A DNA stretch of 64,000 nt from Chrysopilus asiliformis. Taxonomy: Eukaryota > Arthropoda > Insecta > Diptera > Rhagionidae. Below are positions 46,001 to 58,978 of this stretch, piece by piece (positions within the stretch are counted from its first letter, which is position 1; each line of letters opens with the position of its first letter). A program made the translations under genes and the position numbers. Below the pieces are notes generated by a model. That model did not search any database. It worked only from the letters and a program-made list of their open reading frames with translations, and had not been told where the DNA came from. The stretch is from contig OZ035962.1 of NCBI GenBank assembly GCA_964034945.1, positions 26,223,530 through 26,287,529 on the forward strand, in the 5' to 3' direction.

Positions 46001-49000
46001 GTATTTCAAAATTTTCAAGCACACAGATATGCATTTTTAAAAGTTTTTTTACAGGGCGCCAAATACAGGTTCAGCCCCGGGCACAACTTTGCCTACGCAC
46101 GACCCTGATCCGAAAACTAAGCTCAGAAATTCAGTACGATTTTATCTAAATTGCCCCCTCCCTCCGCTCTATTTTCCACCCAATTCTGATATCTAATATC
46201 TAAGAGAAAAAAAAGTAAATCTAACTACTTTATAATGAGAAATCGAGACTAAAACTAAAATAGTAAATTTGACTGCAAAATAGTACATTTTACCACTCAA
46301 TAGTTAAATTTCTCGTAAAAATTTTCGATTGTGACTATTTTTGTGATTGAAATTAACTATTTTAGTAATAGTCATGATTCCCCATAGTAAAATAGTTAAA
46401 TTTACTATCCTTTCTCTGCATATTGGAAGCAATGTCACTAAAAACACTATATTTTTTTGACTTGAAAAAAAATGATATTAAAAATGTGTTTTTTTTCTTT
46501 TTTTTTAAATCCATATTTTGTTAAAAAAGTTATAGTAAATTTATCAAAAATTAAGTATAGAATAAATTCAAAAGATTGTTTTTTTTTCTCTATTCCAGGT
46601 ATGCATTGGTCACTTAACTTAATGAAGTACAATTATCTGCATTTCAATTATTGTAAGTTACTTTAGTTTTCAAATTTCGTTATACCTAATTTTACACCCA
46701 AATTCGGTGTAAATTTTAAATCCTTTAATTATAAATTATAAAATAATTGCAAGTGTATTTTCAGAAAAAAAAACTTTTACCCATTGTTAAAAGTTCAAAA
46801 TTCCTTCTTTGATTTGAAAATATCTCAAACATAGAAAATGTGTTTCCCATAATTTCTTAATTATGAATGAAAAATCATTTCTTCTTAGTATTTCTACCCA
46901 CCTGTAATTTTTTTCCAATTTATTCAGACTTTGTTTCATTTGGGCCTCGATAAAAAATCGATTCCAGGTGAAAATAGCCAAAGACGATTCCATCAAATGG
47001 TTGCAATTATCTGTCTGTGAAACCTTCGCCTCGCAACGCCATAAATTATAATTGTCCGTTTGACTCGATGAATTGGATATTTTCACGCGATTTTCCTGAA
47101 AGAAAATTAAAAATATGAAAAGATGAAAAATTGAGCCGATAACGGCGAACGCAAAGGAATGGAAAAATATACGAATAGACACAGAGAGAGAAAAATACTC
47201 TTATTAAGATGGAAATCGTTATGGAATTGAATGAAAAGTAAGAATCGACATCAGTGTAGGAAAAGCATTCAATGTAAAAAAAAACTTCCAATCAATTTAC
47301 AGGAATCGGAACACTTCAGAGGAAATCCACCCAAGGAATCGAAGTGATATTGAAAGCAGCAGCAGCGGCAGAAAAAAAAATCTCTTGGCGTTTTTCGGAG
47401 TCGGGAAATCCTGCAACGCGACCCAATTCTTTTGCTTTTAACATTTGCCATGGAAAAATTGAATTATAGCCAAATGATGAACATTAAAACCTATGCTTGC
47501 ACTCGCACTTTATTATTATACGCCAGGCTTATCTTTTCCATAAAGGGAAATTGTGAAAAATGCATTATTCACACATCCATAATATAACCAAGCGATGGTG
47601 ATAACAAAAAAAAGGTATATTTTTACGTCGTTTTTCTGCAAAAAGATTAAAAAAAATGTGAAAAACTGCACAAGGAAAAAGAAGTTGCCGGAAACTATTT
47701 CTCCTTGCACAAAAAGTACCCAGGATTCGGATCGAAATTCAATTCTTGGCTGCACATGTACGCGATTTTAGAATTTGATTATGACAGCAGAAAAAAAAAT
47801 ACGATGGATTTTCGATTTGGCATAAGTTGGTATCAAGTTGCAATAAGGGTGGTTTTGTGCACACGAGTGTGGTTTGAGGATGGGATCCTATCACATGATG
47901 TTAGTTATAGCGAACTGAATGAAATCAAGTCATCTGTCATGAATTTCAGAATTTTGAACAGATTTTCTGCTTATTGCAAGAATTGATGACAATAGCAAAA
48001 ATTATTTCCCATGAAATCGATTTAGACTTCAATTCTTATTTACATTTTCATAAATTTTTTTCGTTTTGCGGGGAAATTGGTGGAAGAAATATGTCTAAAG
48101 GTTATTTAGAACTCGGATTAATGAAATATACATTAAGAAAATGGGGATCAAAATATTAAGTTTCTTGGAATATTCCAGTTGGAGTTATGCAATTCAATTG
48201 GATTTAACAAAAAGATAGGTCCTATTGAATTTTGCTATATGGGAAAGTTGTATTAAATTATATTCTTCTTATAATTTCTGTGGTCACAAGTAATAAGGGC
48301 TTAAGTCGAATTTCTTCATTTTTCAGGAGAAGCATTTTAATATTTATGAAATTTTAACTGTTGGTGGCAAAGGTGTATCAAACCGAATTCAAAAACCTAT
48401 AACTACAAAACGTTATGAAAAATAAGCTTTTTACGATTGGTTTGATCTGGTTTATTCAAACTTAATATTTTCAGAGAAATTAAGGATTATTTTACTTTAG
48501 CCACTCTTTCAAAACTTTTTTATGTCTTAGAAATGGCTACAATCAATGGCTAAAGTCAAGTTAAGCCCCTAAAAACCTACACCCCGATTTGAAAAAGAGG
48601 CTAAAACAGACTTTAGCCTGCTCGTTTCGGAAAAATTAAAACCGAAGAATGAACTAATTCGACTTAAGCCACTATTCCACGTGCAAAAACGATCAAATCA
48701 ATGCAGCTTCGCGCCCATAAGAGTGGATTAAGTCTATACAAAAATATATGGGATCTGACTTTAGCCGTTCTTCCAAATGCAACTTGGAATTTTTTTGACT
48801 TTAGCCATTTGATGTAGTAGCCTATAACGGTCAAAAATGGTCGTAGAAACTAACGGGTTAGTGGAATTAAGAGCATTTTGGAAGGAGAACACGATTCTGT
48901 AAAAACATTGGAAACGGCTAAAGTCGAGTTAGGCCCTTACAACTTGTGACCACAGATTTGTTGATAGGTTTTCAAAAAAAGCCCTTCGAATTTACAGCTT

Positions 49001-52000
49001 TCTAAAAAGCTGCAAATTTTCAATCATCGAAATATACTACCGCAGACCTCTCCTCCCAAAGTGTGACGTATTTTACGGACAATGCATTTATTTATTTTTT
49101 ACCTTCAGAAAATGGGCGCATTTAGACCGAGCTAACTATGAACTGCCAATCGTGGGGTGCTGAACTAGAAGTGTAGACTGCGAGTACTGTCAATTTTTTT
49201 GCATTTATGTAAAATTTTTGCAGTCAATATTATGAAAAGGGCACAAAGGATTAGAAAACTCAGAGATAAAATCCTCTAGGCTAAAGGGTAGGTTTAAAGT
49301 AAAAATCTAACTTACAATCAAGGTAATTTTGCCCCTATATGGCGGCGTCAAGAGTTAGCAATGCAAAAATACAACTGCCAACTTAGTACCGGTCTAAACG
49401 CGCCCAATGATTTCCCCCTTTTCGAAAAATTACTTTTATCAGGCAAAAAAAAGTTTAATCATGTCTCATAATTTCAATTCAATCAAAATAAAAACTTAAT
49501 CATAAATCACATTGAAATGAATTCTACATTAAAAAAATGCGTTTCCATAATTTGAGGTAATTTGATTCGCACATTTAATATTCAATAAAAACCATTTAAA
49601 CACAAACGATATTGCCACTATGAGAAATTTCAGCCATGTATTCTCAAATCGATTGAATTTAAAATTTATTGAGATATATTTTTCATTAACGGAACATTTA
49701 AAATGCATTGTGAATAAATATTAAAATCCAATATAAAATATTCATTTTAAAAAACCATCACCAGTTTTATAAATCGTCGCGTTTTTATAGCACTATTAAA
49801 ATGTTTTAATCTATCTATCTATCCATATATAGATATATAAAATTCTCTTTTTGTCTGTACATTTTGACGAGCGATCTTATATTTTGTTCTGACACAAATC
49901 TAAGCCAGTTATGATCAAATCCGGCTTTAGTTCAATTTTTGCGTGTTTGTCTGATTGTTACCGCATCACGTGAAAACCGCTGAACGGCTTTTAATGAAAT
50001 TTTACAGTTAGGTTAATGATATATTGGAATGAAACATAGGCTATACATATGTCTGAAGACACTACTCTCTCCACTCCTTCCCAAACAAATTGAGAAGTTT
50101 TTTGTGATTTTCACGAAAATGAGGCATTGTATTGGAAATATTATAGAGACAAAATGTGTTTAGAATGTAATTTTACATAACTCTTCCATGCATCAAAATT
50201 CTATAGATCTACTGTTTTTCACCTCACCCATACAAACAAAACGTTTTTTTCGAGTTTGCCGAAAACAAAAATTTTTTGACAATAATTTTATACTTTATCT
50301 GTGAATCATATAGAAGTATATTAGATAAAATATATCATCAACCTAATCGTCGGACACAAAAATGAACTACACCAGAGTGTTTTTTTATGAAAAACTATTA
50401 ACTCCTTTTGAAAATGATTTCTTTTCAAAAGTTTTTAAGTGATTTCTTGGGTTTTTTTGTATGCAAGCTAGTGGTTAAATAATTATAAACATTAAATAAG
50501 AAAGACGAGCTCATCGTTAGAGGAAAATGAAAAAAATAAAATAAAATCTAAATAAAGAAAATCTAGATTGTGGGATTGTGGAAAATACTCGCTTTAGGAG
50601 AAAAAAGAAATACTCCAAAGAGACAAAAGAAAATTTCTAACATTGATGAAACAATGAAGGGATTGAAGTAATTATATCGCTGACCACACACAATCTAACT
50701 ATAGATAGGTTTTAGGTGGCCTGGCTACTTAATGATAGCAGAGATATGGAGGGAAATGCTTGAAATCTAGAAAAGTAAACTACCAGTCCCGGAAGAACGC
50801 CGGAAGCCATCAGGCCGAGAAAATTTAATCGAAAATTTTATCTCTGAGTGAGTTCTTCTTCATTTCTCACTCCATTTATCTTGAATCTTACTGAAATTTA
50901 TCCGCAGCCTTCATCGTTACATCTTCGTCTATATGCTTATCGTAAGTCCTTTTTGATTCCCCCTTTTTCGTCCAATAAGATACTCGTAGTATCTTTATAT
51001 ATATATTGTTTTGTATTAAAATTTTTGCATACATATATGTCCAAGGTCTAACTTACTTAAAAAAACTTTTTAGATAAAACTATACGTCCCCAATATAAAC
51101 TCGAAATAATGAAAATATAGCATAAAATTCTATGTCGATATAATTGTGGATATAGAATGCAAATATATATTATGTACCTGCCTCGTCGTTCCTTTGGGAA
51201 ATTGATTACCTCAAACTTTAATTTTTGTATTCAAAACTGACTGGCTATGTAAACCCACAAAGTTGGTCATTTAGTTGCCTGCGGTAAAGTGGAACTTTCC
51301 CGCACATTCATTAACATAAATTTTATGCCGAACGACCGGCAACTGGTAATTTATTTTGCATTGTGTCTTCTACCCTGATCCTGGCTGGCACCAGACATCC
51401 CGGTTGCCCCATCCTCTAATGTGAAAGTCATTTTCTGTCTTTTTCTAATATTTCGGGATATATCCCCAGTTTCCCATTCATTCAGCCAAAGCATGACCTC
51501 TCTGGACACTTCCTTCATTGCTTTTGCTCATCCCACAGGATCAGACAAACCTCCATTTAGAAATAACTGTGGTGAGGTTGCATCGGGATCGGGACTTGGA
51601 TTCCTATAATCGCTAGGGATCACTAGAGATTCCGAGGAGTTTCGGGGATACCATCACCGGAAAAATTTCATAGGCGGCGACCATCAAAAATTTATCCATG
51701 TCGCTGCACATACCGCTCTCTCCATAAAACCATAAACCCTGAATATTCACTCTCTTTAGTCCGATAAGCTAACCGAGCACTCGTATAACATTTCCGCATA
51801 TATTTTGGCTAACATTTCACTCTTAACATATAGAGGCCAACAACATTAACCATTCTCACCCCCTATCACCGCACCATTGTCGTATTTTTCCGCTCCAAAC
51901 TGGCTTTGAATCCCTATATGAGTTCATATGTGCTGCCGGGGAAATGAGCTTTTCCGATTCATAAATAAAAGCAACCAATTTCGTAAATTGTATCCCGGAA

Positions 52001-55000
52001 AATAATTGCAAGTTTTAATCAAAACATTTAATTTTAAATTGCAAAACTTGTTCCCTTCTCCCACATTCGATGTGTTTTTTTTTGTCGTTCCCCATTTTGA
52101 TTGTGTTTGGAAAGGAGTAATTTCAGGGATGCCTAACTGGGGTTTCAAAGGGAATGGAAGCCTGCTGTATGTCACTGAAATAGTCCCGAGTCTAAATATT
52201 TAAAATGTGATCGAGTTGCTGTGGTTTTACTAACGCTCGCTGCTATACTAATTCTAATTATATGATTTTATGCTACGCCTCGATGCAGATTCAAAAGAGA
52301 GAACATATTTTTTTTTTTAAATTTTAAATTGAAATTAAATCCTTGATTGTGGCACGTTACTAACATAAAATATGAATCAGCAATCAAAACTTCGCACTGC
52401 ACGGAATAGTGATTTGTTAGCAATGCGGCGCTGGGTCTTTAATTTTAATGCGTTAGACTACAACGGATTTATAGTTTATGCTTAAAGTCACTGGTTTTGG
52501 GGATGTTTTATTAATTTTCGTGGTAAGTTTAATTTACATGTAATTTGATTTATATGGCACTGTTTGGATCTAATGATATCGCTTTTTTATACCTCGGAAA
52601 ATTTTTTGAAATTTTTCAAAAAACAAAAGAAAATTTTAATAAATAACACAATGTTTGTTCAATCAGTTTTTACTTTCTTATACCAAGTATAAAAAAGTAT
52701 TGTATTGAACAATTGAAACATATGGGCCATATTTTTTTAAACAGAAAACGGTATAATAATTTGAATCACGAGCTACGTAGTTCTAAACGGAAATTAACTC
52801 AATTTATTGTCCCCCTTTAGATTTCATTAGCAAATGGTAAAAATACCAATAAAGTTAAATGCGCCGCAGACGAAAACGTTTGGGATACATGCGAGATTCG
52901 CGAAAGAAATGCTCCGCAGGCGAAAAAAAAGCAGCACACCCGCAGCCGAAGTTGGGCATGTTTAACATATTTAGTGATCGTTTAATCTAGAGTGTGAAAA
53001 TTTTTAACATTGGCACTTAATTCCACGAATTTTATTCTGCACAAAATTCTCAAATTTACACGAAATTCATGTGAAAAGAACAAAAAATCATTGTGGCTAA
53101 AAATTGACATTTCATGTTGCTCTAAGTGTAAAATATAGACTACTATTTTTTTTACTGCTCACACGTCACCATTTTAAATGGATTTCCAACCGTTGATAGG
53201 GTTGTAACATTCGTAAGGTATTTGAAACCGTCAAAAGCAGAGGCCATGATAGCAGTCCAGATGGATAGTGTCGTTAGCACCAAGCAGGCGCTCTCACTTC
53301 TAATTTTGTTAAAACCAAATTGAGATCGACTTTTAGAACTTCGGTTTGGCAACTTAGTAGTCACAACGACACTAGTACTTGCTCATATCTCGCTAATTAG
53401 TCACTCATTTACTAAACCGAAAAACTTGAAACTTTAAAATATTTCTTGTTTGTTGCCAAACAATTAAAAACTTTCGCAAAAGATAAATTGTCGCATTCTT
53501 CTTCAATAAGTTTAGTTCATTTTTCTTGAAAGTTTACTGCAACTTTCAAGGGATACACTTAAGAGTAGCAAAACTATTTCAGAAAAAAAAATGAAAATTG
53601 AAAAAAAATAACAACAAAAACTATTTGTAAGTTTCGTTTTCGTGTCCCTTAATTTATTTTCCGCTATTTTATGAAATTATTACTAATGTTGGCTCTTGTT
53701 TCTGTTGATGGGATTTACTCGCCATGTTTCGCAAACTTTATTCATTCAACCCCGCGGATATTTTGAAAAAAAAAATAACGTGAATCACCCGAACCAACCA
53801 ACCCTCTGTTCAAGTGAAAATTCAAGCGATGAAGCTGCCCATTTATCCCTGCATGCATTTGAATAATCTGCCTACTGTAAAATGTTACGTTGGGCACGCA
53901 AACCAATTCCCTTTGTCGTGTATGAGTAACTATTTGCCTAGCAAACATATCATACTAATAGTATATTTACATCATTCCCCAGTGAGAAATACCATATTTG
54001 TTGTATCGTTCGTTATATGTTTACCAAGTCCTCCTCCTCCTCGTAAGTATAGTCGAATATATGGATGGGAAAACGTTTCCCATACTGTGTAGAATTATCA
54101 AACGAAGAAATGAAATAAATCCATATAGAGTTCATGTCCTGAAAACTTCAACTATTGCAGCATGTTTGCATGGCAATGTGCAGTGTATTATCCGCTATAT
54201 GCATTTTATACATTTTAAAATGGTTCGGCGGGATTCGAATTCGAATTGCAATTCCAATTTGATTCGGAGGTTGAGAAACAAGTCCGACTAACAAGCAAAT
54301 TCCACGGGACCCCCTCCCACACGAATAATGTAACGAAATCATATTTTGCGGGTGACAGGGTGGAACTTTTGCTAAAATCGACCGAATAACCAAAAAAAAA
54401 AGGCCGAGTTCGCGCAGCCGGTAACAAAAAACACACAATCCTTGTTAAAAGGAACAAATCCCTACCAAATGGTGCGGAGGACCAACAAAAAAAATCTATT
54501 TTCTATTCACTCAATTCGCGAAAGTCCCGAGTTTCAAAAAGTTTTCCCTCTATCGGATCGAAATTCCGGTGATTGCTAAATCCCTGGATCCCCCGACTCA
54601 GCACCACCAAGTGGACTGGAGCCACTGGAATAAAGTTGCAATATTTTTATGATTTTTTTTCGACAAAGTTATGAGGGGACGACGGTCGTTTAGCCGGAAT
54701 ATCGTTAACGCGGGCGATGCCTGATGGCCGTGTGCTGTACACAGGCAGGGATGGCTGCCAAAAAACGTGTATTTTAGGGTGTTAAATGAACGTTCATTAA
54801 TTCTCGAGTGTTGACTCGAACTAACTAACGGACGGGATCCTAGAAAAAGGATATACGAGCACTGTTTTGTGTCACATATAAATAGTTGAACTCGAATATA
54901 TATTTAGGCAGATATAGAGTTAGTCCTAGCCCTAGTTAGGTACGAATAGATGAAGTCCAAAAGGTGGTTGTGATTCTGGCGAAACTCTTGTTCATTTGCA

Positions 55001-58000
55001 ATGGCTTATGGGTGGCTATAAAATGTGTACAAAGTTTACTTGTTATAAATGGGCATAGGGTCATATAAATGGCCGTTCAATGTTTTACGTTGTAAATACT
55101 AGTTGTTTTGTCTAGTTAGTGGATTTGGGCCACATGCTTTCATTCAGCCAACCCAAGTAACCAAAAATGATCACATGTCGGTTACGCGACCTCCTGGGTT
55201 GCAAAATCTATGGAGTCAGAAATTAGTCACAGTAACGTTACTGTAACCTAATTGTGAGCGTTTTTGCTCAGTTATTTTGTAACGATCGTTACAAAGTAAC
55301 GGTTGTGCTATGGTTCCCGGGAAACCCTTTTATGATGGAGGTTACAAAGTAACGGTCGAGCAACCTTTTACGCAGAATTTTTTTGTCACAAAGTAATGGT
55401 TGCGCAATGGTTTTCGCCGAAACTCTTTTGTGGCGATGTGTGACAAGGGAGAGGACGAGGGGGCAGATCAAGTATAACGTCAACGTAATTTTGTATCACA
55501 AGTGTATATCAGAAATCGCTGTAAGTATGAACTCCCTGCTCCAAAGTTGACCTTTTATACTTCGATTACACTGTTTATCAGTAAATTAAAAACCCCAAAA
55601 GAAACAACGAAAAACAACAATAACTTACCGATTGGTCACTCACAAAGTAACCAATTTGCAACGGCTTTTTTTGTGATCGGTTAAAACACAATCAATTTGT
55701 AACAAAGCATTTTACATAATCCATCACAGGGTAAAAATATCGTAACAGTTTTTTTTGTGACCGGTCATAAAGTAACCGATATGCAACTGGCTTCATTGTG
55801 GCCGGTCACAAGGCAACCGTCACATAAACGGATTTGCAACCGCTACTTTGCGACCATGGGTCACAGTGAAACCTTAGTTGCAATTGGTTGCTTGGTGAAC
55901 TCATGCCTTGCGATAGGTGAAAACTATAGGTATCTAACGTAAACTCCATGAAAATCGTTTTATATCCGCTGCTAGACTATTTTCTGGGCACCGGTACCTA
56001 CACTCATATCTAATATAGTGGTGACGATCCATATACAATATATCCTTGGAAATCCTTGACCAAATTCATGCTATAAATGTGTTCTACGCGGAAGCGCTGT
56101 AAAACAACACAAGATATGGTGGAATGGTAGTATGAAATGCATCTAAAATTCACCACTGTAGATATGAAATTCGATAGTGTTGTGTATTTCACGATGAGAT
56201 GTAATAGCTTCACTATATTTGGACACATTTTATACCTTTATATGTGAGCCTAACGATAGCTGTTGTTTAACAAAAGTTTTTTTTTTGAATTTTCATTTCT
56301 AGAGGCGAATAGAAGGACTATGCCTCCCGAAACTTTGAATGGTGTTATAGATTTAATCGGATTTCTGTTTGTAAAAGTATTGATAGTTTTGAGTCCACAT
56401 ATATGTTAGGTTTGCCGGCAGGTGCCGTTGTTTAGGGGGAAAATTATTACTCGATTCTAGTTCTAAAATTATGCCATCATTTCGAGTATAAAACAAACAT
56501 AAATATTCATTTAGGTAAAGTGCTCAGCTTTGCATAAGTTCGGTAATTTGAATAATTCTTAGTTGTTAAATTTCTATTTTGAGCTGAATATGTTTTGTTT
56601 TGAACGAAGTGAATTAAATTTGTACTATTGGCTGATTGTTGGGACAACTTCGAAATGAAAACTTAAAATTATTTGATTTTTGATAGTAAATTGGTAGGAT
56701 TATGAAATATATTTCTTACTGATTGTAACATAAAATCAATGAAACTTTTTGAAAGTTTAGATTTCTATGTAAGAGGGTTTCCATAAAATACCTCACGTTG
56801 ATTTTCGGCCGTTTGATCCTTCCCCTCCCCCCCTCCGTCTTGATTTTTCTCAAATTTTACATGGAATCTGGTATCACCGTCACACTACTGTAGCTCCCCT
56901 AAAAGTGAAACATATTCTATGGATAGCTCCTAACTGCGGCTCATCTTTAAAAAAATCCATGCGGCAAAAAAACAAAATGGTGGCTGTCAGGCGTCATGTT
57001 GTGCAAATTAGTTATAATATTAAATTTATTTATTCAGTAGTTAAATTTACTATTTTTGATGTTAAATTGACTATTTTTGTAATTGAAATTAACTCTTTTA
57101 GTTGTATTTCCGATTTCCCATTATAAAATATCATAGTTAGATTTACCATTTCTACTAGTGTTATTAATTATTTTTGATTTAGTCCACATTTCTTAAAAAA
57201 TTGCGAAAAACTGTCATCAAATAACCCATTTAAAAATGCAGCATAATATAAAGAGAAATGACGAATTCTTGTTGTGAAATTAATTCATTTATCTACACAA
57301 TTATAATTTCAGCCCTAAATACTTGTGTAACATTGCTTATATAAAAAATTCATTGTATTTCAAAGGGATTTTCCTTCGAAAAACCAATATTTATTAATTA
57401 AACATTTTTTCCGAAGTAAATCCTGTAATTTAAATGCATTCAGTCGTTTCCATAAAATCATACTCAATTTCTTCAAAATCATTGAAAAATTATTCCAACT
57501 GAATGAACTTAGGTTATACCATAGAAAGTTAGCAATTAAAATTAATAAGTAATCAGCTCCACCAAGCATATAAAAGACGTTGAAATGCAAGTGAAAAACC
57601 TGTAGAAACCTAAAAACCGAAAAGCTCTTTCAATAAGCGATGAAAGTACCTGTTTCGTTATAATGAACACAAAAAACTGAAACTTGTATGCTACGTTAGA
57701 GGAAATGGATAGGTCTCCATGTCTAAGTAGTAAGAGTTTCCTGTCGATCCCTAAAGGACGATCCGCAAAAAAGAAGATCTCCTCGAACTCTATGTCTGTA
57801 TTTTTACCTGGTGCCCATCTACCCATCCTTAAAATTGCAATAAATGTAAGATGCATGAATGCAATCCGAGACCAGATGGTGTTCGAGCTCAACAAAACGT
57901 CGCCATCGTACTGGAAATATATTGTGGTACCACGTATATATGGAGATAACTATCGACCAGGATACTTTAGGATTCATTTTTTTTTTTGATGCAAAATTTT

Positions 58001-58978
58001 AACTTATAGATAGAACGATATGCTTTCGTCCTACATTTGAACTCATTCCATTGCATTTAGATGTCCTTCTCCCTTCGTCATTTTTAGTTCCGTCCAGTCT
58101 AAATCTCTAGTTCATCTGAAAAATTTCGTATATATGGTCCCAATGAATGTGAAACGGAAGTTTAAGGAGCAATCCCATCCTCCCCTTCAATCTATTTAAA
58201 AGGATGTTCAGTAAGTTCCTGTCCAAAGGTTTTCAATGCCTTTTTCCGTATTTAAACATTATTTTTTTTTGTTGTTTTAGTCTTCTGGCCGGGCGGGTTT
58301 GTTATGTTCTGGTTCGACTCAGTTCTGTTCAGTGTTCTTTCAACATGCACCAGAATCCTTAGATATACATAGACTTACCTGGACTAGACTGTTTTTCAAT
58401 GCAGTAAATGGTATCTCAGTCGTTGTCCTTGCCATTGCCGTTGTGGATTTTGTCGTAGTTGTCGGCGCTACCGACATGGTTCCTAGTCGTTTCACGGTTT
58501 GTTGAATATCCGACAGTATTTTGCGGACGTTTTTATCGTCTACAAGAAAAAAAAACACACACACGTTGAGAATCGAAATACGAAAGCAGTAGAAGTTGAG
58601 GTTTTTAAACCAAAAGTAAAAAAAAACTATGGAGAAATGCCGAGAATCCATTTTAATGCTTTAAGAGAATCAACGGATAGAAGAACATTATTTGATGTAA
58701 AATTACGTTCAATTGCAGAGAACTTAGCAGATATAGATATACTACTCATTCTAGTATAGTTTGAATGTTTTACCTGGTTGGGAGTCGTTTAGTTTCGAAT
58801 CTAGTTCTCTTGTTAAAAATTGCAGTGCACGTAATGGATCGAAATGTACAGAACTAATTTGATCAACATTTGGTGTTCCTGCTGGGGTTGTTTTACCATT
58901 GGCCCTTGCGACATTTGTGCAGTGTCCAATTTTGGCACTTTGCTGGGTAATCTGCGATGCATCAGTAGATGAATTACC
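40084..58978 (-). CDS. Coiled-coil protein of unknown family, seven 3' exons (5' partial)
   Basis: Exons in transcript order: 58978-58774, 58539-58379, 47095-46902, 43612-43495, 43201-43041, 42272-42128, 41250-40084 (stop TAG at 40086-40084). Splice sites are GT..AG and phases agree at every junction, giving 2151 bases and 716 residues. The first exons are Thr/Ser/Ala-rich, with HFDPLRALQFLTRELDSKLN. A coiled coil runs from about residue 170 to 225 (KQSLNKLEKNYRRALEKS) and 265 to 360 (EKEKLLTLEKFRESQVKMLE). The last exon is low-complexity, rich in Ser/Thr/Pro. Two SQTDN peptides (about residues 133 and 148) resemble dynein light chain LC8 motifs. Architecture suggests a cytoskeletal or centrosomal scaffold, which is inference. 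Introns total most of the locus; the 58379-47095 intron is 11.3 kb. I do not recognise an orthologue. Confidence 0.8.
42273..43040. other. Intron of the coiled-coil gene
   Basis: Bounded by donor GTGAAA (43040-43035, minus strand) and an acceptor AG at 42274-42273. No transposon recognised. Confidence 0.7.
44601..45334. mobile_element. Nested inverted-repeat element inside the PIF element
   Basis: Arms of about 85 bp share ACGGAGCTAAATATTCATTT, CATCGTTTTGACCTCA (and its variant) and CTCCGAAAAGGAGT. TTTTTTCGAGAGTG / CACTGTCGAAAAAA motifs at 44689-44702, 44841-44854 and 45438-45451 suggest more than one insertion; exact boundaries are unresolved. Confidence 0.6.
45105..45180 (-). ncRNA. tRNA-like sequence (SINE head or tRNA pseudogene)
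   Basis: On the minus strand an A-box-like CGGCCTATTGGGA (45173-45161) is followed by a B-box-like GTTCGAGTCCC (45128-45118). The D-arm resembles GGCC..ATGGATAAGGC of arginine-type tRNAs. No complementary acceptor stem was seen, so it is not an intact tRNA; a tRNA-derived SINE head is the likely explanation. Confidence 0.55.
46213..46410. repeat. Dispersed AT-rich repeat, copy 1
   Basis: Shares GACTATTTTTGTGATTGAAA and the following TTAACTATTTTAG with 57045-57100 (ATTGACTATTTTTGTAATTG). Both ends carry ATAGTTAAATTTACTA-like words in inverted orientation, so it may be a MITE. Confidence 0.5.
47096..48273. other. Intron of the coiled-coil gene, unique part
   Basis: Several overlapping ORFs (47269-47755 minus, 47705-47986 plus) have no domain and conflict with each other. 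No exon supported. Confidence 0.4.
48278..48955. mobile_element. Inverted-repeat element, 678 bp, ATTT flanks
   Basis: Ends CTGTGGTCACAAGT on both strands, flanked by ATTT (48274-48277, 48956-48959). Inside, GACTTTAGCC and its inverse GGCTAAAGTC occur repeatedly on both halves. The superfamily is uncertain. Confidence 0.7.
49020..49085. mobile_element. CGTCAC-family MITE fragment (right end)
   Basis: CTACCGCAGACC..., then GTGTGACGTATTTTACGGAC. Matches right ends at 59560 and 63210; the left part is missing. Confidence 0.5.
49810..50471 (+). mobile_element. Degenerate Helitron-like element, copy 3
   Basis: Begins near TCTATCTATCTATCC after A and ends GTATGCAAGCTAG before T, the same 3' terminus as the other two Helitrons. 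It contains GTGAAAACCGCTGAACGGCT, a phrase usual in insect Helitrons. The 3' hairpin is not recognisable. Some middle segments match the family A repeat (50160-50215 against 32499-32545). Confidence 0.6.
50472..55152. other. Intron of the coiled-coil gene, mostly unique
   Basis: A TATACTTGG/TTATACCAAGTAT hairpin (family B end) is at 52665-52703. ORFs at 51421-54457 overlap between strands and show no domain. No exon supported. Confidence 0.4.
55153..55895. mobile_element. Foldback with many GTTACAAAGTAACG-type subrepeats
   Basis: Ends CCAAGTAACC and, in reverse complement, CCAAGCAACC. Between them, variants of CACAAAGTAACC and its inverse GGTTAC occur at least ten times in both orientations. 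No TSD assigned. Confidence 0.65.
56773..56930. mobile_element. PIF/Harbinger-like MITE of the CGTCAC family, TAA TSD
   Basis: Left GAGGGTTTCCATAAAATACC then TCACG; the right end is an inverse copy ending ATGGATAGCTCC. TAA at 56770-56772 and 56931-56933. The interior has CCGTCACACTACTGTAGC. Confidence 0.8.
57010..57160. repeat. Dispersed AT-rich repeat, copy 2
   Basis: See the copy at 46213-46410; shared core AAATTGACTATTTTTGTAAT then TGAAATTAACT. Confidence 0.5.
57161..58378. other. Remainder of the 11.3-kb intron
   Basis: No exon, RNA gene or transposon end identified; overlapping ORFs near 57542-57989 on opposite strands are not supported. Confidence 0.4.

Noticed and set aside
54210..54300. 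GGGATTCGAATTCGAATT resembling an inverted tRNA B box
   Set aside because: No A box at the right distance and no cloverleaf could be drawn.
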